Shown here one piece after another: positions 35,154 to 43,276 of a stretch of DNA of 64,000 nucleotides; within the stretch, counting starts at the first letter, position 1; each line of letters opens with the position of its first letter. The stretch is taken from contig CAZWUO010000001.1 of assembly GCA_964636675.1 (NCBI GenBank), positions 3,390 to 67,389 of the forward strand, written 5' to 3'. Both the position numbers and the translations under genes were made by a program. The notes under the pieces are model-generated. The model was not told the origin of the DNA. It made no database searches and saw only the letters and a program-made list of their open reading frames with translations. The stretch comes from JALUUH01 sp964636675. GTDB lineage: Bacteria > Pseudomonadota > Gammaproteobacteria > S012-40.

Positions 35154-35837
35154 TTGATCGTTGTTATAGCAGATGATCATGCCATTGTCAGGGAAGGTGT
35201 TATTTATTCTTTAAAGACTCATTTTGGCGAAGAGACACAGGTTTTAGAAGCAGAAGACTCTCCGAGTTTAGTCGCATTACTTGAGCAAAATAAAAATATC
35301 GATCTCATCTTACTGGATCTCATGATGCCAGGTGCAAACGGGCTTTCCGTGTTAAGAAAAATATGTAATGAATGGCCTGGAAACTCCGTAGTGGTGTTGT
35401 CCGCATCAGAAGACTCTACGCTGATGCGTAAATCAATTGATATAGGCGCCGCAGGCTTTATTCCAAAATCATCACCTCGAGAGGTCATGATGAGTGCTAT
35501 TAGGTTAGTGCTTGCTGGAGGAGTATATATACCGCCTAAAAGTTTATTGTCCATAGAAGCAGTCTCAACTTCCTCCGAAGCAACGGAAAATAATAAGTTA
35601 CCTGATCCAAAAATACTCGCTCCCAAGCTAACCGATAGACAACGACAGGTATTGATTGGTATCGCTGAAGGCAAAACGAATAGAGAGATCGGAGCAGGGC
35701 TAGAACTGTCAGAATATACCATCAAGATTCATGTAACGGCTATATTCAAAAAACTGCAGGTGAACAATCGCATGCAATCTGTGTTAGTTGCTAAAGAGTT
35801 AGGCTTATTCAAGGTGGGTGACCTCACGCCAGACTAA
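35154..35837 (+). CDS. NarL/FixJ-type response regulator
   Basis: 227 residues, TTG start with AAGGGGGG 6 nt upstream. The receiver domain (1-120) has IADDHAIVREGV, phosphoacceptor D in LLDLMMPGANG, VLSASED and FIPKSS. The LuxR-type HTH is at ~160-225 (LTDRQRQVLIGIAEGKTNREIG, LSEYTIKIHVTAIFKKLQV). Target genes are unknown. It lies between two other receiver-domain proteins, suggesting a shared phosphorelay. Confidence 0.92.
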   Translation: MIVVIADDHAIVREGVIYSLKTHFGEETQVLEAEDSPSLVALLEQNKNIDLILLDLMMPGANGLSVLRKICNEWPGNSVVVLSASEDSTLMRKSIDIGAAGFIPKSSPREVMMSAIRLVLAGGVYIPPKSLLSIEAVSTSSEATENNKLPDPKILAPKLTDRQRQVLIGIAEGKTNREIGAGLELSEYTIKIHVTAIFKKLQVNNRMQSVLVAKELGLFKVGDLTPD

Positions 35838-36042
35838 GTGTTTTATTCATTTATCGCGTAATGCCCTGAATATTTTTATATCTAAAGATCGCCTAACGGT
35901 ACCAATCTTAGATTGCCCATTATCTCACCTTCCATTCGGCCCAGAATTACTTAGTATTACCAGGGAGCAAAATCCTTCTGACACCGAATAAATGCGCACT
36001 CTGCATGCTGTTCAACTGTGGGTTCTAGGATAATTGACGATT
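35838..36042. other. Gap containing a degenerate repeat end
   Basis: No ORF. CGCCTAACGGTACC (about 35889) and the right part at 35994-36028 look like scattered remains of the dispersed repeat. Confidence 0.4.
35994..36028. repeat. Dispersed repeat family, right-end fragment (copy 5)
   Basis: GCGCACTCTGCATGCTGTTC followed by AACTGTGGGTTCTAGG matches the end of the element at 21753-21891 read in reverse. The TAGGA at its edge lies 12 nt before the ATG of the next gene. Confidence 0.6.
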
Positions 36043-36786
36043 ATGCAAAAAAGAAGTAGTGAATCTTCAAAGTACATCGCTTTGGTTGCTGAAGATCATA
36101 AATATAATATGATATTGATGGCGAGCTTGTTAGAGAAAAAGAGTGTTACTGTTATTCAGGCACGCAATGGTAAGGCCGCCGTTGAGCAATATTTGGCAAA
36201 TAAAGTGGATATTATATTTATGGATATACACATGCCAGTCATGGACGGCATTGAAGCGATTAAAAAGATTCGGACCTTAGAAAAGGGGCAAAATCACGTG
36301 CCTATTGTAGTGCTTACGGCCGATGTTTTTATTCGGGAAAATACAGGCTTAGACACTACTCTAATTGATGAAATTTTACTAAAGCCTATCGTTAGCCAAG
36401 ATTTATGGAGAGCTTTCGAAAAATTAGCCATCAAAAATTCTCTATCTGAAAAATCTTGTGAGGCTAAATCGATGCCACAAGCGAAAAGTCCTCAAACAGT
36501 CATTTCCAAACATTCTCATAAATTACCCGATGTGCTTAAAGAAAAATTTATTAAAGAAGTACACTTATTATATGGGTTAGTTGAGGAGCAATATCGTCTA
36601 GGTAATTCAGATAAATTGCAAGAATTACTGCATAAGTTAGCGGGTATGAGCGGATGTTTTGACGCGACAGAAATGACCGGCATTTGCAATGAGTTGTTGT
36701 CCGCGATTAAGAACGAAGATTTAGTGGCAATTGATTTGGCTTTTCAAAAGTTAACCCAGTATAACGCTGAGTTACCTACCCATTAA
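36043..36786 (+). CDS. Receiver-Hpt two-component protein
   Basis: 247 residues from ATG 36043; a TTG at 36034 is possible. The receiver domain (~12-130) has VAEDHKYN in place of the usual acidic pair, phosphoacceptor D in IIFMDIHMPVMDG, VVLTADV and LLKPI. The Hpt domain (~165-245) has the phosphorylatable histidine in LLHKLAGMSGCFDATEM. Such REC-Hpt proteins relay phosphate from hybrid kinases to response regulators. It could feed the NarL-type regulator or the REC-PP2C protein upstream (inference). The RBS coincides with the edge of a repeat fragment. Confidence 0.88.
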   Translation: MQKRSSESSKYIALVAEDHKYNMILMASLLEKKSVTVIQARNGKAAVEQYLANKVDIIFMDIHMPVMDGIEAIKKIRTLEKGQNHVPIVVLTADVFIRENTGLDTTLIDEILLKPIVSQDLWRAFEKLAIKNSLSEKSCEAKSMPQAKSPQTVISKHSHKLPDVLKEKFIKEVHLLYGLVEEQYRLGNSDKLQELLHKLAGMSGCFDATEMTGICNELLSAIKNEDLVAIDLAFQKLTQYNAELPTH

Positions 36787-37027
36787 GGAATGGGCACGAA
36801 ATATAGAGATTTAGCCGAATGAATAAGTCTGACCATAAATCATGATACATCAGTGATTAAGATCTGGTAAGATCCTATACTTTGAAATCTGTAGTTTAGC
36901 GTTAATTCTGGTTTTAGATGAACAACTGAATGCTTATTATACTATATCAATAAGCAAACACGCTGGGCTGGGATAGTTCATCAGATAAGAAATAGTTCTT
37001 TTGGTTATCGCGGATACGGGATGTTTT

Positions 37028-40000
37028 GTGATTGCGCCTAATGAGATTATTGATAAAAACCTTCCAAGGAATGAACTGCTTAGTCGGTTGAGCAGGTTGC
37101 ACACTAAGTCCGTTGCTTGGGTGAGTGGCCCACCCGGTGCGGGGAAAACAAATCTTGTTGCAACTTATGTGAAAAGGCAAACATCTGTCATTATATGGTA
37201 CGAGGTAGAGGTTGGAGACGAGGACCCCGCGACATTTTTCCATTATTTATCAGAGAATATAAAGAAAAAATGTGGCTTAGCTGAGAACTGGATTAACCCT
37301 TTAAAACCGGAATACCTATTATCTATTGATGTTTACGCAAGGCAGTTTTTTCAATTGTTGTGTCAGAATATCGATGAATCTTTTACGTTGGTTTTTGACC
37401 AATATCAGGAATTACCCAATAAATCCATTATTCATGATCTCATCAAGCACTTCATTCGTGCCATACCTAGCCACAGTTCGATTATTTTTATTAGCCGATC
37501 TGACCCACCGGCAGCACTCGCACGTTTTGTTATCAATCAAGAAATTGAATGTATAGGTTGGAATGATCTACGTTTTTCGGAAAATGAAATTGATGCGCTG
37601 GGACATTTGTGGGGATTCTGTCATGATGAAATGCAACTATTAGAAGAAGCAAAGTCGCAGATAAACGGGTGGGTAGCTGGTGCAGTAATCATTTGCGATT
37701 TTATTCGCAACGTTAAAAAAACGCCAGCCATAAAAGATTTATCTAACTCGGACATTTTGTTGAATTATTTTTCCGGTGAAATATTAAATAAACTCAGCGA
37801 GATCGAAAAGAATTTTTTATTTCAAATATCTTTCTTGCCGCGTTTTTCTGTTGCAGCAGCAATAGAGCTTACAGGAATCGATGACGCGCTACATATTATT
37901 GAGCAGTTACACAGTAATCATTCTTTTACTGAGAAGTTAGGTTATTCATCAAATGAATATCAGCTACACCCTTTATTCAGAAGGTTTTTACGCTCGCGCA
38001 TAAAGGATGAGTTATCTAAATCAGATATTTTAAATATTAAACACAGAGCGGCTTCTTGTTTAGAAAAACAAGGACTCGTCGAGCATGCCATCACACTTTG
38101 GTATGAAACCGAGCAATGGGACATGCTTGCGCGGATTGCAGAAAGCTATACCGACACACTGATTGAGCAAGGTCGCGGTAGTACGGTTGCAAAGTGGTTT
38201 CAACAAATACCGCCTGCTGTTGTCGATAAATACCCTTGTTTTGCTTATTGGAGAGCAAGGGCAATTATGCCTTATGACACCAAAGAGGCGCTAAGACTAT
38301 ACCGGTTTGCCTACGAAAAATATGTGCTTTTAGATACTGATGTTAATAAAAAATGGTTATGTTGGGCAGGATGTGTCGCTACCTATATACACGACTGGAA
38401 ATCATTTGATGATCTGGATTATTGGATTAGTGAATTACCTTTTTTGCCTTGTAGCTTCCCACCAGCTTGTAGTATCGAAACCAAAGCCAGTGTTACTTCT
38501 GCTATGTTTATTGCGTTATTATTTAGGCAACCCGATCACTCACACTTTATTTTGTGGGAAGAGGCCAGCCTAGCATTAGTAAAGAGTGAGTTGAATATCA
38601 ATCAAAAAATCACGACTGGAAATTGCTTGGTTCTTTATTATTCTTGGATTGCCGATTTCCCCAAGTGTCAAGTCATTATGGAAACCATGCGCGAGAATAT
38701 TTCTCAGCCAGACGTATTGCCGCTTACTCGAATTATTTGGCATTCTATGGAGGCGATGTATGCTTGGCTGGGCTTGAAACCGCAGCGATGTGAAGAGATT
38801 GTTTCCAAGGGCTTAGCATTGGCGAATGATTATGGAATTAAGATTTGGGATTTTATGCTCAACGCCCAAGGGGCTTACGGAAAACTTTCTTCTGGACAAT
38901 TAGCGGGTGCTACCAAATATTTGAAAAATATGTCACGATCCGTTAGTGGGGGAAGGTCTCTTGATGCATCTCAGTATTACTATTTGAGTGCATGGGTTGC
39001 GGTATTAAAAAAGGATTACCCCCAGGCTTTAGAAAAAATTAAATTTGCGAGTGATTTGACCAAGGACGCGGGATCTCCATTTCCTACTACTTTTGTAGAC
39101 ATTGCTCTGTCGCAGGTGTTGTTTGAGCAAGGCGAAAAATCACGTGCGCGCGTGATTATTAAACATGTGAACAGCATAGCAGATTCGTTGCGTAGTCGGC
39201 ATTTTAAACATCATAGTCTTTTAGTGTTGGCTTATTTTGATTTAATGGATGGGAGTTACGAGCAAGGAATTAATTATCTAGAGCAAGGATTCAGATTCGC
39301 CCGTGAAAATCATTTTTTGAGTCTTATATGGTGGCGTCCTGAGCTTATGTCTAAGCTTTGCGGAATTGCTTTGTTGCATAATATCGAAGCGGAGTACGTC
39401 AAAGAGTTAATTATAAAAAATGAATTAACTCCCGATGAAAAATATCTTGGACTAGAGCAATGGCCTTGGCAAGTAAAAATCACTTCATTCAATCATTTTA
39501 CTTTATTCAAAAATGACATACTTTTTGGGTCTTCCGGAAAATCTCAAGTAAAACCTTTAGATTTATTAAAGGTGTTACTGGCTTATGGAGGCAAAAGCGT
39601 TAGTGTCACAAAAATCACAGACTGTTTGTGGCCTGATGCAGACGGTGATATGGGGCAGCACTCATTTAGTACTACGTTATATAGGTTACGCAAACTATTA
39701 GGCTGTGAAAATTCCTTACTTCTCAATAATGCGCAATTGAGTTTAAATCCTATATTTTGCTGGACAGATGTCTGGGCAATTGAAATGCTTGAGAAAAAAA
39801 TAGAGCAGAAACTACTGGAAGCTACATTCGATCCAAGCACAGCAGCGTGTTTAGAGATCGAGCTATTTAATTTGTATCAGGGTGCATTTTTAAGTCTGGA
39901 AAGTGAAAAACCTTGGTTTTTTATAAAGCGCGAAAAAGAAAGAAATCGTTTTATTCGGATCGCAGAACATATAGGGAAATATTGGCTCGATAATTCGCAG

Positions 40001-40216
40001 ATAGATAATGCGATTCGTTTTTATCAAAAAGCGATCGAAATCGATTACTTGGTGGAATCGTTTTACCAACAGCTTATCCTTGCTTATCAACGTGCCGGAC
40101 GAAAAGCCGAGGCTAATTCAGTTTATAAACAATGTGAGCAAGCATTAAGTGACTTTGACGACATAAGGCCGAGCGAGAAGACCAAGAAAATTTTTCGTGA
40201 CTGTATGAGTTCTTAA
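37028..40216 (+). CDS. Large STAND ATPase transcriptional regulator with SARP/BTAD-type C-terminus
   Basis: GTG 37028 is preferred (GGGA 6 nt upstream), giving 1062 residues; TTG 37001 is also open. The N-terminal P-loop has Walker A SGPPGAGKTNLVATYV, a Walker B-like FTLVFDQYQEL, and the MalT-type sensor SIIFISRSDPP. A winged helix and a long TPR-like superhelix follow (~330-800). The C-terminal ~250 residues hold an OmpR-like winged helix (LLKVLLAYGGKSVSVTKITD, LYRLRKLLG) and a BTAD tetratricopeptide domain (AIRFYQKAIEIDYLVESFYQ), as in SARP regulators. Such proteins integrate a ligand signal with ATP binding to activate transcription. It sits just before the nitrate-assimilation operon on the same strand, so control of that operon is possible but unproven. 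Confidence 0.88.
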   Translation: MIAPNEIIDKNLPRNELLSRLSRLHTKSVAWVSGPPGAGKTNLVATYVKRQTSVIIWYEVEVGDEDPATFFHYLSENIKKKCGLAENWINPLKPEYLLSIDVYARQFFQLLCQNIDESFTLVFDQYQELPNKSIIHDLIKHFIRAIPSHSSIIFISRSDPPAALARFVINQEIECIGWNDLRFSENEIDALGHLWGFCHDEMQLLEEAKSQINGWVAGAVIICDFIRNVKKTPAIKDLSNSDILLNYFSGEILNKLSEIEKNFLFQISFLPRFSVAAAIELTGIDDALHIIEQLHSNHSFTEKLGYSSNEYQLHPLFRRFLRSRIKDELSKSDILNIKHRAASCLEKQGLVEHAITLWYETEQWDMLARIAESYTDTLIEQGRGSTVAKWFQQIPPAVVDKYPCFAYWRARAIMPYDTKEALRLYRFAYEKYVLLDTDVNKKWLCWAGCVATYIHDWKSFDDLDYWISELPFLPCSFPPACSIETKASVTSAMFIALLFRQPDHSHFILWEEASLALVKSELNINQKITTGNCLVLYYSWIADFPKCQVIMETMRENISQPDVLPLTRIIWHSMEAMYAWLGLKPQRCEEIVSKGLALANDYGIKIWDFMLNAQGAYGKLSSGQLAGATKYLKNMSRSVSGGRSLDASQYYYLSAWVAVLKKDYPQALEKIKFASDLTKDAGSPFPTTFVDIALSQVLFEQGEKSRARVIIKHVNSIADSLRSRHFKHHSLLVLAYFDLMDGSYEQGINYLEQGFRFARENHFLSLIWWRPELMSKLCGIALLHNIEAEYVKELIIKNELTPDEKYLGLEQWPWQVKITSFNHFTLFKNDILFGSSGKSQVKPLDLLKVLLAYGGKSVSVTKITDCLWPDADGDMGQHSFSTTLYRLRKLLGCENSLLLNNAQLSLNPIFCWTDVWAIEMLEKKIEQKLLEATFDPSTAACLEIELFNLYQGAFLSLESEKPWFFIKREKERNRFIRIAEHIGKYWLDNSQIDNAIRFYQKAIEIDYLVESFYQQLILAYQRAGRKAEANSVYKQCEQALSDFDDIRPSEKTKKIFRDCMSS

Positions 40217-40298
40217 AAAGTCTGTGTTCGTCGTATCTTCCTATTAGATCTTCCTCTGCATATTTGCCGCAAATGTTTGATTTATCCGTATTGTTTGC

Positions 40299-40333
40299 GC
40301 ACCAAGCTTAAACTAACCGCCCTATATTGGTGC
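40299..40333. promoter_or_regulatory. Candidate NtrC enhancer half-sites upstream of nirB
   Basis: GCACCA (40299-40304) and TGGTGC (40328-40333) are the two halves of the NtrC consensus GCACCA-N5-TGGTGC, but they are separated by 23 bp and probably belong to two degenerate sites. They lie about 115-150 bp upstream of the predicted start of transcription, typical for NtrC. Confidence 0.45.
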
Positions 40334-40422
40334 ATTTATCGGTTATTCTAGGTCTCGATAAGCCTGCATTGTTACTCACAATCTTTATAAAAAACATAAC
40401 TTTAGGCTTGGTTATTGAGAGC

Positions 40423-40438
40423 TGGCCCAGCTGTTGCT
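40423..40438 (+). promoter_or_regulatory. Sigma-54 promoter of the nirB-nirD-nasA operon
   Basis: TGGCCCAGCTGTTGCT matches the -24/-12 consensus TGGCAC-N5-TTGCW with exact spacing. Transcription should start near 40448, giving a ~25 nt leader before nirB. Confidence 0.75.
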
Positions 40439-40473
40439 CAATGTCGTCATAGCAAAATATTTGAAGGATTAGC

Positions 40474-42912
40474 ATGAAAGAAAAATTGGTATTGGTTGGC
40501 AACGGTATGGCAGGTGTTCGTACGCTAGAGGAACTCCTAAAAATTGCGCCCGATAAATACGCTATTACTGTTTTTGGTTCCGAACCCTATGGGAATTACA
40601 ATCGTATATTATTATCGCCTGTGTTAGCAGGAGAGAAGTCGTTAAATGAAATTATGCTCAATGATGAGCAATGGTATAAAGATAACGATATTACTTTGCT
40701 TAAAGGTAATAAGATTACAAAAATTGACCGCAAAAATAAAACGGTCATCGCTGAAGATGGCACCCAGGCCTCCTATGATCGTCTATTGCTAAGCACCGGC
40801 TCCAATCCATTTATGATCCCTATTCCCGGTATCGAGTTGCCGGGTGTTATCAGTTTTCGTGATGTGCATGATGTTGATCAAATGTTAGATGCGAGTAAAA
40901 AGCATAAACATGCCGTAGTCATCGGTGGTGGGTTACTGGGTCTGGAAGCCGCGAATGGGTTAATGACCCAAGGCATGAACGTCACCGTTGTTCATCTTGG
41001 TGACACATTAATGGAACGCCAGATGGATACGGTATCCGGAAAAATGTTGCAAACCTCGTTAGAGCAACGTGGTTTGCATTTTTTAATGGAACACGCCACA
41101 GAAGCGATACTGGGCGAGGATAGAGTCAAAGCCGTGCGTTTTAAAAGTGGCCTTGAGATAGCTGCAGACATCGTAGTGATGGCCGTAGGTATACGGCCAA
41201 ATACTGAGCTTGCTGAAAGCGCAGGTATTTATGCTGAACGTGGTATCGTCGTTGATGACACCATGCAAACATATGATCCAAAGATTTACGCAGTCGGTGA
41301 ATGTGTGCAACATCGCGGTTCAACCTATGGACTCGTTGCTCCGCTGTTTGAGCAAGCGAAGGTTTGTGCAAACCATCTCGCGGAATACGGTATCGGTCGA
41401 TATCAAGGATCGGTGACCTCGACAAAACTAAAAGTGACCGGCATTGATTTATTTTCAGCCGGTGATTTTAACGGTGACGAGCAGACTGAAGAGTTGGTGA
41501 TGCAAGATGTGTCACGTGGCATTTATAAAAAGTTAGTCATTAAGGATAATAAAATAAGTGGCGCAGTCATGTACGGTGATACGGTAGATGGTGCATGGTA
41601 TTTCCAATTATTGCGTGACGAAACAGATATCTCGGATATTCGGCATAACTTGCTTTTTGGGCAAGCGCACTTAGGTGATTCTGGGCATGGTGGGCATAAT
41701 CTTGCGGCTCAAATGACCGACGCTACCGAAGTCTGTGGTTGTAATGGAGTATGCAAAGGCGATATTACTAAAGCGATTACCAGTAAAGGCTTGTTTACCT
41801 TAGACGATGTCAGAGCCCATACCAAGGCTTCTGCTTCCTGTGGATCGTGTACCGGTCTGGTAGAACAAATTATTGCCTCGACGCTTGGTGGTGATTATTC
41901 AGAAGCATCAAAAGTAAAGTCAATCTGTAAATGTACAGAGCATACACACGAAGAAATTCAAGCTGAAATAAAGGCCCATAAGCTCACAAGCTATCGTGCA
42001 GTAATCGATAAAATGGATTGGCATACTGCGGATGGTTGTCATGTTTGTAGACCGGCACTTAATTATTATGTATTAGCGGCATGGCCAGCGGAAGCAGTTG
42101 ATGATCCTCAATCACGTTATATCAATGAACGTGTGCATGCAAACATTCAAAAAGATGGCACCTATTCGGTAGTGCCGCGCATGTGGGGAGGGGTAACAAA
42201 CCCTAAAGAGTTACGCGCGATTGCAGATGTCGCTGAAAAATACGATGTCCCTACGGTAAAAGTCACCGGTGGTCAACGTATCGATTTACTCGGTGTCAAA
42301 AAACAAGATCTTCCGTTAATGTGGAAAGACTTAAATGATGCAGGCATGGTTTCTGGTCATGCTTATGGTAAGTCTCTGCGAACGGTTAAAACCTGTGTTG
42401 GTAAGGAGCATTGTCGCTTCGGCACCCAATATTCTATGGCATTAGGGATTAAGCTCGAAAAACTAACCTGGGGTTCATGGATGCCACACAAATTTAAAAT
42501 CGCGGTATCGGGTTGTCCGCGTAATTGTGCAGAAGCAACCATTAAGGACTTTGGCGTGGTCGCAGTAGATTCGGGTTATGAATTACATGTCGGTGGTAAT
42601 GGTGGTATAAAAGTCCGCGCAACCGACCTTTTGTGCAAGGTAACGACGGAAGAAGAAGTCATCGAATACTGCAATGCCTTTATTCAAATGTATCGAGAGC
42701 AAGCGCATTATTTAGAGCGCACTGCGCCGTGGATAGAACGTGTAGGATTGTCGTTTCTGAAAACCCATATTGTCGAGGATGAAAAAAATAGAATAGCGTT
42801 ATCCAAGCGTTTTGTTGAGTCGCAATCCTATGTGCAAAAAGATCCTTGGGAAGAAAGAACAACGGGTGATTACGAAAAACATCAGTTTGTTACTTTAAAA
42901 GATGTCTCGTAA
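40474..42912 (+). CDS. nirB: NADH-dependent assimilatory nitrite reductase large subunit
   Basis: 812 residues. It reduces nitrite to ammonium in the cytoplasm using NADH, FAD, [Fe-S] and siroheme. The N-terminal FAD/NAD module has VLVGNGMAGVRTLEEL and VVIGGGLLGLEAA. The BFD-like [2Fe-2S] region has CGCNGVCKGDI and ASCGSCTGLV. The siroheme/[4Fe-4S] domain has TCVGKEHCRFGTQ and SGCPRNCAEATIKD. RBS AAGGA is 6 nt before ATG 40474. It is first in nirB-nirD-nasA-dmsBC, with a sigma-54 promoter immediately upstream. Confidence 0.97.
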   Translation: MKEKLVLVGNGMAGVRTLEELLKIAPDKYAITVFGSEPYGNYNRILLSPVLAGEKSLNEIMLNDEQWYKDNDITLLKGNKITKIDRKNKTVIAEDGTQASYDRLLLSTGSNPFMIPIPGIELPGVISFRDVHDVDQMLDASKKHKHAVVIGGGLLGLEAANGLMTQGMNVTVVHLGDTLMERQMDTVSGKMLQTSLEQRGLHFLMEHATEAILGEDRVKAVRFKSGLEIAADIVVMAVGIRPNTELAESAGIYAERGIVVDDTMQTYDPKIYAVGECVQHRGSTYGLVAPLFEQAKVCANHLAEYGIGRYQGSVTSTKLKVTGIDLFSAGDFNGDEQTEELVMQDVSRGIYKKLVIKDNKISGAVMYGDTVDGAWYFQLLRDETDISDIRHNLLFGQAHLGDSGHGGHNLAAQMTDATEVCGCNGVCKGDITKAITSKGLFTLDDVRAHTKASASCGSCTGLVEQIIASTLGGDYSEASKVKSICKCTEHTHEEIQAEIKAHKLTSYRAVIDKMDWHTADGCHVCRPALNYYVLAAWPAEAVDDPQSRYINERVHANIQKDGTYSVVPRMWGGVTNPKELRAIADVAEKYDVPTVKVTGGQRIDLLGVKKQDLPLMWKDLNDAGMVSGHAYGKSLRTVKTCVGKEHCRFGTQYSMALGIKLEKLTWGSWMPHKFKIAVSGCPRNCAEATIKDFGVVAVDSGYELHVGGNGGIKVRATDLLCKVTTEEEVIEYCNAFIQMYREQAHYLERTAPWIERVGLSFLKTHIVEDEKNRIALSKRFVESQSYVQKDPWEERTTGDYEKHQFVTLKDVS

Positions 42913-42939
42913 AACAACAAAATATAGATAGGCTAAGCA

Positions 42940-43248
42940 ATGACACAATATATTGAAGTAGGAAAAATTGAAGATATTCCAAAGTTAGGTTCTCGCGTCA
43001 TAAAGACCGGGGAAGGGGATGTCGCTGTTTTTAGAACAAGTGATGATGAAATATTTGCGCTAAAAGACAGTTGTCCGCATCAAGCCGGGCCACTTTCGCA
43101 AGGCATTGTACACGGCAAAAAAGTCACATGTCCGTTACATAATTGGGTGATTCAACTTGCAGACGGCGAAGTGATTGCTCCCGACGAAGGGTGTGCCGCA
43201 ACCTACCCGGTAAAAATTGAAAACGCCATCGTTTTTATAAAACTCTAA
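42940..43248 (+). CDS. nirD: Nitrite reductase small subunit, Rieske type
   Basis: 102 residues. It has a complete Rieske [2Fe-2S] motif, CPHQAGPLSQG ... CPLHNW (C-x-H, then C-x-x-H). This differs from the enterobacterial NirD, which has lost the cluster ligands. It probably passes electrons to NirB or stabilises it. It starts 27 bp after nirB and ends 28 bp before nasA. Confidence 0.93.
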   Translation: MTQYIEVGKIEDIPKLGSRVIKTGEGDVAVFRTSDDEIFALKDSCPHQAGPLSQGIVHGKKVTCPLHNWVIQLADGEVIAPDEGCAATYPVKIENAIVFIKL

Positions 43249-43276
43249 CAAGTAAACCCATTGACTGGAGTATTAT

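Noticed and set aside
36034..36042. TTG 36034 as the start of the REC-Hpt protein
   Set aside because: The only ribosome-site-like TAGGA would then be 3 nt from the start. ATG 36043 is more plausible.
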